From Clostridium sp. CAG:465 (lineage in GTDB: Bacteria > Bacillota > Clostridia > TANB77 > CAG-465), in assembly GCA_000433755.1 (NCBI GenBank), contig FR891276.1:3052-67051 (forward strand): 64,000 nt of DNA. Direction: 5' to 3'. A program made the position numbers and the translations under genes. Below, one piece after another: positions 28,365 through 37,995 of this stretch (positions are counted from its first letter, which is position 1; the number at the start of each line of letters is the position of its first letter). The notes below the pieces were generated by a model. The model searched no databases and was not told the origin of the DNA. It worked only from the letters and a program-made list of their open reading frames with translations.

Positions 28365-29570
28365 CTACCTATTTATTTTAAACATGTTCATATCTTTAGT
28401 ATATAATCCTTTAACTGCATTTCTTAACATATCCGCTCCAATTGTTGCATACAATATTCCGTTCGAACCAAATGCAAGATTACAAAAACAATTCGGCATA
28501 TTTGGAATCTCGTCAATAATTGGCAATTCATCTTTAGTATTTGCTACTGTTGAATTAAAAGCAAATTCAATTGGAATTTCATCAATACTATACAAAGTTT
28601 TTTGTAAATTATTAAATAAATTTCTATATTTTTCTGCTGAAATATTGTTTAAATATTTATTATCTAAAAACTTTTCAGTAAATTTTACATCTTCTCCACT
28701 ATATATTACTCTATTATTTGGAGCAAATCTTAAAATATGCGATGGTTCCAATGTATCTCTTGCAGTAAAATTGGTATTAAAATTTTTTAACTTTTCAATC
28801 GGTTTTGATACTATTGAAAAAGTTTTGTATAACTCAGCAGGTGAATTTTCAAGATATTTCAATGTTTCGATTCCAGATGCCATTATTACTTTATCTGATG
28901 TTATTCTAAAATTATTATGTGTTTTACATTCAACCTCATCTATCCTACATTTTATATCATCAATTTTTGTATTTTCAAATATTTTTACATTATCCATTGT
29001 ATCTAAATACTCAAAAAGCCCTTGCGTAAAAGAATATGGATTCATTATAGCGCTAGCATTCTTTGTTACAATACCACTATTTAAATTTACAAGAGAATGT
29101 GAATCAATATATACTGCATCAAATCCTGAATCTTTTCTTTTATCAAATTCCTTTGCAACAGCTCCTCTTTGCATAAATTTATTTGTAAAATATATATTAT
29201 CTTGCCTTAAAAATCCAGTTGGTGCTTTAAATTCTTTATTTATGTTTTCGATTTTTGAAATTGAATCTAAACAAAGTTTATATATCCTTGTTGCATCTTT
29301 TCTTCCAATACTCTTTTCAAGCTTTGACATTTCACTTTCAAGTTGATATTCAAGAGCTGCTGTATCTGCAATTGTATTTCCAAAACCAATAATATTTTTT
29401 TCTACTGTAACAACATTTGCTCCCTCTTTTGCAAGAAAATATGTAGTAAGTGCTCCTGCTATTCCTCCGCCAATAACTAATACATCTGCTTTTATATCAT
29501 GAGTTAAATATGGATATATCTTATTTATTTTTGATTTATTTTTCCAATATAAATTTCCATTATTTACTTG
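28365..29570 (-). CDS. FAD-dependent oxidoreductase (DAO family)
   Basis: 401 aa. The dinucleotide-binding motif is VLVIGGGIAGALTTYFLAKEG near residue 34 (quoted in part: GGGIAG), with VEKN ending the second strand. A second FAD contact is VIMASGIETL, and the C-terminal LAFGSNGILYATIGA closes the flavin site. This resembles D-amino acid dehydrogenase/glycine oxidase-like proteins, substrate unknown. No Rieske domain follows. The ATG at 29570 has GAGGTG 6 nt upstream; the GTG four codons earlier is part of that ribosome site. Confidence 0.85.
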   Translation of the reverse strand, partial: QVNNGNLYWKNKSKINKIYPYLTHDIKADVLVIGGGIAGALTTYFLAKEGANVVTVEKNIIGFGNTIADTAALEYQLESEMSKLEKSIGRKDATRIYKLCLDSISKIENINKEFKAPTGFLRQDNIYFTNKFMQRGAVAKEFDKRKDSGFDAVYIDSHSLVNLNSGIVTKNASAIMNPYSFTQGLFEYLDTMDNVKIFENTKIDDIKCRIDEVECKTHNNFRITSDKVIMASGIETLKYLENSPAELYKTFSIVSKPIEKLKNFNTNFTARDTLEPSHILRFAPNNRVIYSGEDVKFTEKFLDNKYLNNISAEKYRNLFNNLQKTLYSIDEIPIEFAFNSTVANTKDELPIIDEIPNMPNCFCNLAFGSNGILYATIGADMLRNAVKGLYTKDMNMFKINR

Positions 29571-29705
29571 CATTAAAAACACCTCTGTTTATATCTTTTA
29601 CTATATAATTTTTTTTATTCAGTTTATAACATTTTTTTCCATTTAAATTTTAACTGATTAATTGATTCTAAAATACAAACAATAATTATGAGGTGAAAAA
29701 TATAA

Positions 29706-30635
29706 ATGAAAAAAAATAAATATATAATTATTTCACTTTTTGCATTTTTCTTTTTAATAGTTAAAAGTAAAGTTTTTGCATATAGCACATCAAATTTTAA
29801 TCCTGAATATGGTATAACTACAAGCAATGTAAATTTAAGAAAACAAGCTCTAATAGAACCTCCAACTATTCTTTTTTCTCTTCCGAAAGATACAAACATC
29901 AAAGTAGTTGGTACAATAAATGATTTTTACATTGTTATACTTAGTGATGGTAAAATTGGTCTTGTTTCAAAGGAATTTGTAAATATAAATGGAAATGAAG
30001 GTAATTTTCCTGAATATACTAATGTTGATAAATATTATGCCACTGCAAATTCTTCAGTTAATATAAGGGGCGGCGCTGGTACAAATTTTCAAATTATTGG
30101 GAAACTAAAACAAGATGAAAAAGTTGAAGTAATTGGTAAAATTGATAATTTTTTATTAATAATAACAGAAAACAATTCTGTTGGTATGGTAAGGGATGAC
30201 TTAGTTTCAAAAGTTTTTAATATTTCAGAGTCCCAAATAGATGATAAAGTTAATGAATTGCTTAACTTAATAAACAACGAAAGAGAAAAAAATGGACTAA
30301 TAAAACTTCAAATTCTACCAAGACTCCAAGAAATTGCTATGACTAAAGCTGAAGATATGGTAAAAAGCAACTATTTTTCACACGAATCGCCAAATTATGG
30401 CAATCCATTTGATATGATGAAAAATTTTGGAATTACATACAAAAGTGCAGGTGAAAACATTGCGGGAAACTCAAGTATTGAGGGTGCTTTTAATTCATGG
30501 CTTTCATCTGAAAATCATAAGCAAAATATTTTATCTACAGCATATAACTACATAGGAATTGGTATAACTCCAAGTGAAAAGTACGGATACATAATAGTAA
30601 TAATGTTTATACGGAAAATAGCAAGCAGATATTAG
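29706..30635 (+). CDS. Secreted protein with two SH3b domains and a CAP (SCP-like) domain
   Basis: 309 aa. Signal peptide residues 1-25 with likely cleavage after VFA. Two bacterial SH3 domains (about 35-95, VNLRKQA; about 108-170, SVNIRGGAGTNFQIIG) that usually bind cell wall, then a CAP domain (about 185-305) with YFSHESP, AGENIAG, SSENHKQNIL and YIGIGI, which hold the conserved His/Glu residues. YkwD-like proteins of this type occur in spore-formers. Its 3' end overlaps the convergent patatin gene by 4 bp. Confidence 0.9.
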   Translation: MKKNKYIIISLFAFFFLIVKSKVFAYSTSNFNPEYGITTSNVNLRKQALIEPPTILFSLPKDTNIKVVGTINDFYIVILSDGKIGLVSKEFVNINGNEGNFPEYTNVDKYYATANSSVNIRGGAGTNFQIIGKLKQDEKVEVIGKIDNFLLIITENNSVGMVRDDLVSKVFNISESQIDDKVNELLNLINNEREKNGLIKLQILPRLQEIAMTKAEDMVKSNYFSHESPNYGNPFDMMKNFGITYKSAGENIAGNSSIEGAFNSWLSSENHKQNILSTAYNYIGIGITPSEKYGYIIVIMFIRKIASRY

Positions 30636-31517
30636 CTTGCTATTTCTTTTATTTTATCTATTACCTTCTTTGCTTCATTATATCCAAGCTTTACTAAATA
30701 ATTAGTTTTACTACAATCAAGTAAAGATATATTACCAGGAATTTGAGGTCTAATTATATAATCAGATTTGCTTAACTCTTCCTCATTTACCTGATGTGAC
30801 ATTATATCAAAAGCTTTAAGGGATATAGATATAACATTTAAACTATTATCTGTATATCTTTTATTTCTATCAAAGCTTACCGATATTACTTTTGTAGCTC
30901 CCATTTTTCTTAAGACTGTAACTGGAGTATTTACTCTAACGCCTCCATCTACTAAGATTCTTCCATCAAATATTTTAGGCTCAAATACACCTGGAAAGCT
31001 AGAACTAGCCCTTATTACAGAAGAAAGTTTACCATTATACTTATATGTTGGTATATCGTCATATAAACTTCTAGAAAAATTATTTGTTTCATTAATACTT
31101 TTACTTAAAAAGTAAACAACTTCTCCTGAATTTATATCAACAGCAGGTATAGCAAGAGGAAATTTTACCTCTGAAATATCATTTATATTCTTTTTTTTAC
31201 AGAAATTATTTATTATATATTCTAGTTTATCTCCCTTGGCTAGTCCTTTTATACCTATTTTACCTGTAAAAGCTGTACTTAGCACCTTAAAGCCAATCAT
31301 TTTATCATAGTCTCCTATGCCATTACAATACATATTAAAAAATTTTATCAAATCTGTTGGTGAATAGCCACATGCATAAAGACCAGCTATTATACTTCCG
31401 CTGCTTGTTCCTGAAATATATTCAATATTTATTCCTTCATCTTCAAATGCTTTTAATACTCCTATATGTGCAGCTCCTTTTGCTCCGCCACCGACTTAGT
31501 GCAAGTCCTAAAGACAT
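30632..31517 (-). pseudogene. Patatin-like phospholipase, broken by a +1 frameshift
   Basis: RssA-type patatin-like serine hydrolase. The proper start is the ATG at 31517 behind an ideal AAGGAGGTG. It reads MSLGLALS, then one extra base (C on the minus strand, position 31493) shifts the frame. Removing it restores GGGAKGAAHIGVLKAF, the oxyanion motif, followed by GTSSGS (nucleophile Ser) and, much later, VDGGVRVNTP with the catalytic Asp. From 31351 downward the frame is open to the stop (239 aa). With the base removed the product would be 294 aa. It is either a recent inactivating mutation or a sequencing error, as everything else is intact. Confidence 0.88.
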
Positions 31518-31573
31518 AAAACACCTCCTTGTATTTTAATACTTTATTATATGAAAATCTTCAAAAAAAGTGA

Positions 31574-31612
31574 AAAAAGGCCTGCCTTATTTAAAGACAG
31601 ACCGCTTTTTTT
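31574..31612 (-). terminator. Terminator of the 74-aa gene
   Basis: AAAAAAG...CTTTTTT stem extended by GGTCTGTCTTT pairing with AAGGCAGGCC through G-T pairs on the minus strand, followed by CCTTTTTTCACTTTTTTT. It directly follows the stop codon. Confidence 0.7.
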
Positions 31613-31835
31613 ATTCAATAGCTTTTTTAGTCATTGGAATAATCTTTATGATCATTCCGCCTCTTCCAACTATTGAATTTTCATCGTACCACCTGTATCC
31701 AGGTGGTAATTTAATTGATTCCCTGGATATATTCCTATAAAATATCCATGAGTTTGTGCAATATTGCACAAATTCAAATTCTGCATTCACATTTAAACTG
31801 TTTAATTTCTCAGTAATTTCTCTTACATTTAACAT
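31611..31835 (-). CDS. 74-aa hypothetical protein
   Basis: Starts MLNVREITEKLNSLNV, followed by a Trp/Tyr/Arg-rich region (SWIFYRNISRESIKLPPG, YRWYDENSIVGRGG). No signal peptide, membrane helix or recognised domain. A longer frame begins at 31868, but AGAGGT lies 9 nt before the ATG at 31835 and nothing similar precedes the upstream ATG. It has a promoter candidate upstream and a terminator directly after, so it is likely a small independent gene. Confidence 0.65.
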   Translation of the reverse strand: MLNVREITEKLNSLNVNAEFEFVQYCTNSWIFYRNISRESIKLPPGYRWYDENSIVGRGGMIIKIIPMTKKAIE

Positions 31836-31885
31836 TTTGACTATACCTCTTTTATTAAAAATAAGCATCTAAACGACACATTTAT

Positions 31886-31914
31886 ATTATATCACAGTTT
31901 TTACAAAATTGCAA
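31886..31914 (-). promoter_or_regulatory. Promoter candidate for the 74-aa gene
   Basis: TTGCAA, 17-bp spacer, exact TATAAT on the minus strand. Confidence 0.5.
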
Positions 31915-32262
31915 TAATTATGTAATCTTTTTTTGTAAAATTTATCACCTTAAAATGTTACCATTCAAACTAGTATATCATAATTACTTCATAAAAATTC
32001 AAAGAGTTTTCCTTGAATGTGATAATTATACTTTTTATATCTAGATATACTTTTAAAACATCCTGCTATTTTTTACTTTGATTTTGCTTCTGTATTTTAT
32101 TTAAATCCATCACTTATTATTTCATCATATCTTGATGAATATGCTATTGCTAAATGATTTTTATTGGATTCGTTCTTTATTATATCTACACAGTACATAA
32201 TTTTGTTACATAAATTTCATATTAAGATATTCTAAATAATAACTAAAATTAGTATATACATT
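31915..32262. other. Gene-poor AT-rich stretch upstream of the 74-aa gene
   Basis: No convincing gene. The minus strand has a 33-codon open frame near 32098-32199 (MYCVDIIKNESNKNH then LAIAYSSRYDEIISDGFK) without a ribosome site; it reads like protein but I cannot place it, so it may be a remnant of a lost gene. No hairpin or riboswitch recognised. Confidence 0.4.
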
Positions 32263-32754
32263 TTATTTTTCAATAAAGCTATTAATTCTATAACTATTTG
32301 TATGACATATAGCTATTGCAAGTGCATCTGTTGTATCATCAAGTTTTGGCATTTTTTCTAATTTAAGAAACTCTTTAACCATATTCTTTACCTGTAGCTT
32401 TTCAGCTCTACCATAGCCTACTATTGCAAGTTTTGCCTGAAGAGGAGTATATTCGTATATTGGAATATTTTCACTCTCAACAGTATTTAATATAACACCT
32501 CTTGCTTCTGCCACCTTTATGGCTGTTTTTGAATTAGTATTAAAATATAAATCTTCAATTGAAACAGCATCAATTTTATATCTTGAAATTATTCCTCTAA
32601 GCTCTAGTTCAATTTTATGAAGTCTTTTTGGAAGTGGAGTATTAGCTTCTGTTGTTATAGAACCATATTCAATTGCCTTATATTTATTTTTTGTATAGTC
32701 AATTACTCCATAACCCACTCTTCCATATCCAGGATCAATTCCTAGTACAACCAT
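32263..32754 (-). CDS. ruvC: Holliday junction endodeoxyribonuclease RuvC
   Basis: Resolves Holliday junctions in complex with RuvAB. VLGIDPGYGRVGYGVID carries the first catalytic Asp, SIEDLYF the Glu, and LDDTTDALAIAICH the two C-terminal acidic residues. 163 aa. AAAGGATG precedes the ATG. ruvA and ruvB are not beside it; it ends the ftsY-murB-yvcK-glycosidase-like operon. Confidence 0.95.
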   Translation of the reverse strand: MVVLGIDPGYGRVGYGVIDYTKNKYKAIEYGSITTEANTPLPKRLHKIELELRGIISRYKIDAVSIEDLYFNTNSKTAIKVAEARGVILNTVESENIPIYEYTPLQAKLAIVGYGRAEKLQVKNMVKEFLKLEKMPKLDDTTDALAIAICHTNSYRINSFIEK

Positions 32755-32771
32755 TTAAAAATCATCCTTTC

Positions 32772-34595
32772 CTAAAGAAGCATATCATAAAGCCTTATTA
32801 TCTCTGCATTAGTAAGCAAATCATAAGGTAATGTATCTATTTGATATCCCTTTTCGCTATATACCTTTTTTACACCGCAATTTAAATATTTGTTTATATC
32901 TAAAAATAAATCTTTTACTAAATTAAATGCAATTTTTCTAGAAGCTCGCGTTACACCATTTTGTCTTAAATTTGCCTTTACAAAATGTGCCATATATTTT
33001 GGATAAATAAGTCCTGTATTACGTGAACTATTTTTTGAAAATTCTCTTAAGCCATATGGAGTATACAGCTCTTTAAAAACAGTATCTAATAGTCGAAATT
33101 GTATATCAGATACAATACATGGATATGACAGACTTATAGTATATAGCATTTCTATGTTTGCATATATTTCTTTTTCATCCAAATTCTTTTTTAATACTCT
33201 TTTTTCTTCATTCCAAAATTCATTATGAATTTTAGTCCTAAAGTACTCTTCTCTCACAAATATAGCATTTTCTTCCTTACCATCTTTCTTAAGCATATCT
33301 TCATATATCTTAAGTGCATTATACATAAGTGCAACGGCTTCTATATTTTTAAAATATTCATCAAATAATTTATCGCTAAATATAGAATTTACAATATATT
33401 TTACAAAACTAAAGAAAACATTGTATAAGTCTTGCTTTTGTATTATTCTATTTATACTTTCAATCCACCATAATTTAAGTATCAAAATCTTATATAATGT
33501 TTCATACTCAAATTCTTTTTCTTTTCTAATTTTATCAATTGCTTCTATATACTTTTTTATTTCAAGAGTTCTTCTAGTAGCCTCTTTAATTTTTCCAAAA
33601 CTTAAATATTGCCCTTCTACAGCTTTTACACAATTTATTAATATATTTAAAGTTTTGTTTATATTATCAATATTTACCTTTTCCATACTAAGCATAGAAC
33701 TACCATAATATGGTAAAGAATCTATCATAAAATTTTCTAGTTTTAATTTATCAATTCCATATGAGAGTTCTTTTAATTCTATGTACTCATGTTCAATACT
33801 ATTTGAAATATTTTCCTTTATAAAGAAGTCTTTTTTAGAAAGTAACTCCGTATTTATTTTAGAAATATCTCTTTCTTTAGGAAGTACATATATCACTGCT
33901 TTTACGTGTTCATCACTTTTAATACATATATCAAAATATCCAGGTACAAGTAAATCTTCAACATATTCTTTTAAATTTACATTATCTTCCCTAACATGAT
34001 AAGTAATATTGTTTAAGAAATTTACGTCTTTATTCCATGCAAGTCTATCAGATTTTAATATTACATCCTCGCCATTTAGTATACTTAAATTTATAACTAC
34101 TTCATTATTTTCATCTCTTTGGTTGAACTTTAACATACTAGCATTTTTCATTATATATATATCCCTATATGTGATAGCTGGGAATACTTTAAATGTCATA
34201 TCATATTTACTTTTATTGTAAATCTCATATTCTATAGCTAGAATTCCTGTTTTTTCTTCTAAATACAATTTTTTTGAAAAATATGCTTCATCCATGTCAT
34301 ATTCTACAAAAAAATTTTCTAAATCTACACTTAAAATATATTCATCATTGCTTTTATCATAGCTCTTTACAGATGATATTATATTATTAATACTGTATTT
34401 ATTCTCCTTTGTTTCTATTTGTTCAAATAAATTAGATATTATTACTTTTCCATTTTTTATATATAATCCATTGAATGGTTTTCTTACAGTAAAATCACTA
34501 TTTAGACATATAGTAGTATTTACTTTATCACTAGTTACAAACGATGATTTGTGTAAAGAATTAATTTCATTTATTTTTCTTTTGTATTTAAACAT
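32772..34595 (-). CDS. Large protein resembling glycogen debranching-type glycosidases (divergent)
   Basis: 607 aa, no signal peptide. The N-terminal half (about 1-280) is beta-rich, resembling the super-sandwich domain of amylo-alpha-1,6-glucosidases: FNGLYIKNGKVIISNLFEQIE, FFVEYDMDEAYFSKKLYLEEK. The C-terminal half is all helical, with alternating hairpins and Trp/Glu-rich segments (ILKLWWIES, IHNEFWNEEKR, YTPYGLREFSKNS, IYPKYMAHFVKAN), like a six-hairpin (alpha/alpha)6 barrel. I cannot identify catalytic acids with certainty. It follows yvcK by 7 nt; YvcK controls carbon and wall metabolism, a plausible link. Assignment is tentative. Confidence 0.6.
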   Translation of the reverse strand: MFKYKRKINEINSLHKSSFVTSDKVNTTICLNSDFTVRKPFNGLYIKNGKVIISNLFEQIETKENKYSINNIISSVKSYDKSNDEYILSVDLENFFVEYDMDEAYFSKKLYLEEKTGILAIEYEIYNKSKYDMTFKVFPAITYRDIYIMKNASMLKFNQRDENNEVVINLSILNGEDVILKSDRLAWNKDVNFLNNITYHVREDNVNLKEYVEDLLVPGYFDICIKSDEHVKAVIYVLPKERDISKINTELLSKKDFFIKENISNSIEHEYIELKELSYGIDKLKLENFMIDSLPYYGSSMLSMEKVNIDNINKTLNILINCVKAVEGQYLSFGKIKEATRRTLEIKKYIEAIDKIRKEKEFEYETLYKILILKLWWIESINRIIQKQDLYNVFFSFVKYIVNSIFSDKLFDEYFKNIEAVALMYNALKIYEDMLKKDGKEENAIFVREEYFRTKIHNEFWNEEKRVLKKNLDEKEIYANIEMLYTISLSYPCIVSDIQFRLLDTVFKELYTPYGLREFSKNSSRNTGLIYPKYMAHFVKANLRQNGVTRASRKIAFNLVKDLFLDINKYLNCGVKKVYSEKGYQIDTLPYDLLTNAEIIRLYDMLL

Positions 34596-34602
34596 TTAAA
34601 TG

Positions 34603-36069
34603 TTATCCTTTCTTCATTGTTTTCTTTATTTTTTCCATTGTAGCTTTTGTATGTGCTGCAATTTTTTCTTCTTTAATTTTTTCTTTCTTTTCATTCTTAA
34701 TATTTTTATGAGAATTACTAGAATTATGTTTCGTATTTAAATTAGTAGAGCTTTTCTTTAATTTCTTTTCGCTTTTCATATGTTTCTTCTTAACTTTTAC
34801 AATGTTTAAATCTCCTGTTCTTCTTGATTTTGCAAGACGGATTATTATTTCAGACAATCTTTTAGTATCATGAATAATTCCTGATTTAGTTGCAAGTACC
34901 AAATCTTCTCTAATAACAGAAATAGCTCTATTTTGAATATTTTCAAGATCAATTTTAACTGGTGTTGATTCCTCTTGGTTGAAGTCCTTAATCATTTCTT
35001 CTGTTATTTCACCATTATTTACTATTGCATAATCAATTACATGTTTTCCAAGATATCTTTCAACTTCATTTATATATCTTGCTAATGTATATCCATCAGT
35101 TTGACCTGGTTGATTCATAATATTAGATATGTATACTTTTTTAGCTTTTGATTTAACAATTGCCTTGGCAACGTCATCAATAAGGAAATTTGAAACAACT
35201 GATGTATAAAGAGCTCCTGGTCCTATTACAATAACATTTGCATCTTTTATTGCGTCTATAACTTCTGGTATAGGTGTTATACTTCCTTCTTTTAAGAAAA
35301 TTTGCTTAATTGGAGATTTCATTTTGCTTACTCTTTCAATAATATTTTCTTTTCCAACAACAACTTCTCCATTTTCAAGTCCAGCACATAAAACAATTTC
35401 ATTTGTAGTTACAGGATAAATATTTCCTTGCATATCAAATATTTCAGATAATTTTTCTACTGCCTTTGGAAAACTTCCTGTTATTTTTATTAAAGATGAA
35501 ATAATCATATTTCCAACAGATTGCCCTGATACTAAATCTTCTTTGTACGTAAGTAACTTGTCCATGTCAGATTCGTTAGTAGAAAGAGCAGCTAAGCATT
35601 TACGTATATCTCCTGGTGTTAATTTTTCTACGTCACTCATAGCTGTAGTAAGTGATGCATCATCATCTGATACATTTACAATAGCGGTTATATTTGCTGT
35701 ATATTCTTTCAATCCTTTAAGTAGTATAGGCAGCCCACTTCCACCACCTACTACTACAACTTTTGCACCTTTTTTTAATCTTGGATCTGAATATAGCAAT
35801 TTCTTAACTCTTATACTTTTATTTTTTTTACCAATATTTTTAAGTGAAACATATAATATATTTTTTTGTGCAAGTATAAAAGAAAAAATTATACCAAATA
35901 TAGAAAGTGTAATTAAAAATATATATGCAATTAAAGTCATCTTATTTAAATCTAAGATATTAGTTAAAGATATTACACAAAAAATTAATACAGCAATTGA
36001 TAATATTTGAAGTCCTATATATCTTTTTACTCTTGTTCCTGGTTTAAACCATTCTAAAATTTCTTTCAT
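34603..36069 (-). CDS. yvcK: YvcK/GlmR-family (CofD-like) protein with membrane anchor
   Basis: UDP-GlcNAc-binding regulator that balances gluconeogenic carbon into peptidoglycan. Residues about 16-38 and 45-67 are two transmembrane helices, absent from Bacillus YvcK. The core (about 105-420) shows VVVVGGGSGLPILLKGLK, VNVSDDDASL, PGDIRKCLAALS, IGPGALYTSVV and NIMNQPGQTDGYT. The last about 60 residues are a Lys/Ser-rich tail, probably disordered. AATCGGAGGAG is inside the murB end; start is directly adjacent to the murB stop. Confidence 0.92.
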   Translation of the reverse strand: MKEILEWFKPGTRVKRYIGLQILSIAVLIFCVISLTNILDLNKMTLIAYIFLITLSIFGIIFSFILAQKNILYVSLKNIGKKNKSIRVKKLLYSDPRLKKGAKVVVVGGGSGLPILLKGLKEYTANITAIVNVSDDDASLTTAMSDVEKLTPGDIRKCLAALSTNESDMDKLLTYKEDLVSGQSVGNMIISSLIKITGSFPKAVEKLSEIFDMQGNIYPVTTNEIVLCAGLENGEVVVGKENIIERVSKMKSPIKQIFLKEGSITPIPEVIDAIKDANVIVIGPGALYTSVVSNFLIDDVAKAIVKSKAKKVYISNIMNQPGQTDGYTLARYINEVERYLGKHVIDYAIVNNGEITEEMIKDFNQEESTPVKIDLENIQNRAISVIREDLVLATKSGIIHDTKRLSEIIIRLAKSRRTGDLNIVKVKKKHMKSEKKLKKSSTNLNTKHNSSNSHKNIKNEKKEKIKEEKIAAHTKATMEKIKKTMKKG

Positions 36070-36981
36070 TTATTTATCTCCTCCGATTATTATTACCTCT
36101 GGTGTTAATTTTACATTAAATTTGTTGTACACCGTAGTTTGCACATATCCAATCAAATCCAAAACATCTTTACATGTTGCATTGTCTACATTTACAATAA
36201 AGCCTGTATGCTTTGTTGATACTTGTGCTCCTCCAATTTTATACCCTCTAAGTCCAGCATCATCTACAAGTTTTCCAACAAAGTATCCTTCTGGTCTTTT
36301 AAATACGCTTCCAAAGTTAGGATACTCAAGTGGCTGTTTGGCTTTCCTTGCAAGTGAATTTTCTTTCATTTTATTTTCGATTTCATCGATATTTCCTCTT
36401 TCTAATTTAAATTTTGCACTTAAAATAACATAATTTGGATTTATGGTAAAAATACTTTTTCTATATCCAAATGAACAATCTTTGTTTTTTATAGTTTTTA
36501 TTTCTTCTTTTTCATCCATATATGTTACTTCATATAAAATGTCACTTATTTGCGAACCATAGGCTCCAGCATTCATTTTTACTCCTCCACCTATAGTTCC
36601 TGGTATTCCACATGCAAATTCTAAACCTTTAAGACTATTTTTTTTAGCAAGTTGTGAAAGTGCTGGCATTGTTGCACCTGCATATGCTAAAATATATTCC
36701 CCATCAAGCTCAATTTTACTAAATCTATGTCCAAGTTTTATAACTACTCCATGTATTCCTTCATCCTTTACAAGTAAGTTGCTCCCATTTCCAATTACAA
36801 AAAAAGTAATGTTTTCATTTTTACAAAAATCTATAACTTCTTTTATCTTTGAAATTTCATCAGGAAACACAATACAATCACATGGGCCTCCTACTCTCAT
36901 AGTTGTATATTTAGACATTTTTTCATTGTACTTTACCTTATCTTTTCCAACAATTTCTTCTAGTTTATCATATTTATTCAT
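36070..36981 (-). CDS. murB: UDP-N-acetylenolpyruvoylglucosamine reductase
   Basis: FAD enzyme reducing UDP-GlcNAc enolpyruvate to UDP-MurNAc. MRVGGPCDCIVFP, VIGNGSNLLV, CGIPGTIGGGVKMNAGAYG (flavin site, shown in part) and FGYRKSIF are present, with NFGSVFKRP containing the catalytic Ser and a C-terminal LTPEVIIIG (Glu proton donor). 303 aa, type II MurB length. Start ATG after GGAGTTGAT. Confidence 0.95.
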   Translation of the reverse strand: MNKYDKLEEIVGKDKVKYNEKMSKYTTMRVGGPCDCIVFPDEISKIKEVIDFCKNENITFFVIGNGSNLLVKDEGIHGVVIKLGHRFSKIELDGEYILAYAGATMPALSQLAKKNSLKGLEFACGIPGTIGGGVKMNAGAYGSQISDILYEVTYMDEKEEIKTIKNKDCSFGYRKSIFTINPNYVILSAKFKLERGNIDEIENKMKENSLARKAKQPLEYPNFGSVFKRPEGYFVGKLVDDAGLRGYKIGGAQVSTKHTGFIVNVDNATCKDVLDLIGYVQTTVYNKFNVKLTPEVIIIGGDK

Positions 36982-37018
36982 TTATTAATATCAACTCCTA
37001 TAATTTACTATATGCAAA

Positions 37019-37921
37019 TTATATTATAGCTTCTACAAAATCTTCAATGTTAAATTTTTCTATATCATCAACAGTCTCTCCAGTTCCAACATAAAGTATT
37101 GGAATGTTAAGTTCTGATACAATACTAAATACAACTCCACCTTTTGCTGTAGAATCTAATTTTGTAAGAATAATACCATTTACATTTGTACTCTTAAAGA
37201 AACTCTTAATTTGACTTACTCCATTTCCACCAGTTGTTGCATCTAATACCATTATAACATTTTTAGTTATATCAGGTAAGTTTTTAGTTAATACTCTATT
37301 CATTTTTTCAAGCTCGTCCATTAAATTTTTCTTGTTATGGAGCCTTCCAGCAGTATCACAAATTAAAATATCATAGTTTCCTTCTTTAAATTTCTTGGTT
37401 GCATCATATATAACTGAAGCAGGTTCTGCATTTTCCTCCCCCATATATATATCAATTCCTATTCGTTTTGCCCATACGTCTAATTGTTCGACTGCTCCAG
37501 CTCTAAATGTATCAGCTGCAACAAGTAATACTTTTTTTCCTTCTTTTTTTAATAAATTAGAAAGCTTTGCAATCGATGTAGTTTTACCGACACCGTTTAC
37601 ACCAACTACCATTATTACTTGTTTTTCATTATTATCCAAAATATTTGTATTATTAGATACAGCTAAAATATTTTTCATTTCTTGTTTTAATAATTTCTTT
37701 ATTGCATCTTCACTTTTATCTACCTGTTTTTTTAGATTATCTCTTACATTATTACAGATTTTCATACTAGTTTCTACCCCTATATCAGATAAAATAAGGG
37801 TTTCTTCTAAATCATCCATAATCTCATCTATATCTTTATTATTAGCAAATACATTACTAATTTTAATATCTATTGCATCTTTGGTTTTTTTTAGATTTTC
37901 TTTTAATTTTGAAAAAAACAT
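37019..37921 (-). CDS. ftsY: Signal recognition particle receptor FtsY
   Basis: SRP receptor GTPase directing ribosomes to the membrane. N domain residues about 1-85 (helical), G domain with GVNGVGKTTSIAKL (G1), DTFRAGAVEQL, DTAGRLHNKKNLM (G3), TKLDSTAKGG (G4) and GTGETVDDIEKF (G5/closing). 300 aa, without the long acidic A domain of enteric FtsY, as usual in Firmicutes. First gene of its operon; promoter directly upstream. Confidence 0.96.
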   Translation of the reverse strand: MFFSKLKENLKKTKDAIDIKISNVFANNKDIDEIMDDLEETLILSDIGVETSMKICNNVRDNLKKQVDKSEDAIKKLLKQEMKNILAVSNNTNILDNNEKQVIMVVGVNGVGKTTSIAKLSNLLKKEGKKVLLVAADTFRAGAVEQLDVWAKRIGIDIYMGEENAEPASVIYDATKKFKEGNYDILICDTAGRLHNKKNLMDELEKMNRVLTKNLPDITKNVIMVLDATTGGNGVSQIKSFFKSTNVNGIILTKLDSTAKGGVVFSIVSELNIPILYVGTGETVDDIEKFNIEDFVEAII

Positions 37922-37944
37922 AGTGCCTCCTTTTATACATATAA

Positions 37945-37972
37945 ATTATATCATATTTTGCTTTTTTTTCAA
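37945..37972 (-). promoter_or_regulatory. Promoter candidate for the ftsY operon
   Basis: TTGAAA, 16-bp spacer, TATAAT on the minus strand, then a strong AAGGAGG. Confidence 0.6.
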
Positions 37973-37995
37973 CATTATTGCTTAAAAAGAAAAAA

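Noticed and set aside
28384..29346. 320-codon open frame on the plus strand opposite the FAD oxidoreductase
   Set aside because: Mirror frame of a well-supported gene; no ribosome site and no recognisable protein pattern.
31869..32262. Possible gene in the 390-bp gap before ruvC
   Set aside because: The only frame of note is 33 codons without a ribosome site; noted as a possible remnant only.
37395..37985. 196-codon plus-strand frame opposite ftsY
   Set aside because: Antisense shadow without ribosome site; runs across the ftsY promoter.
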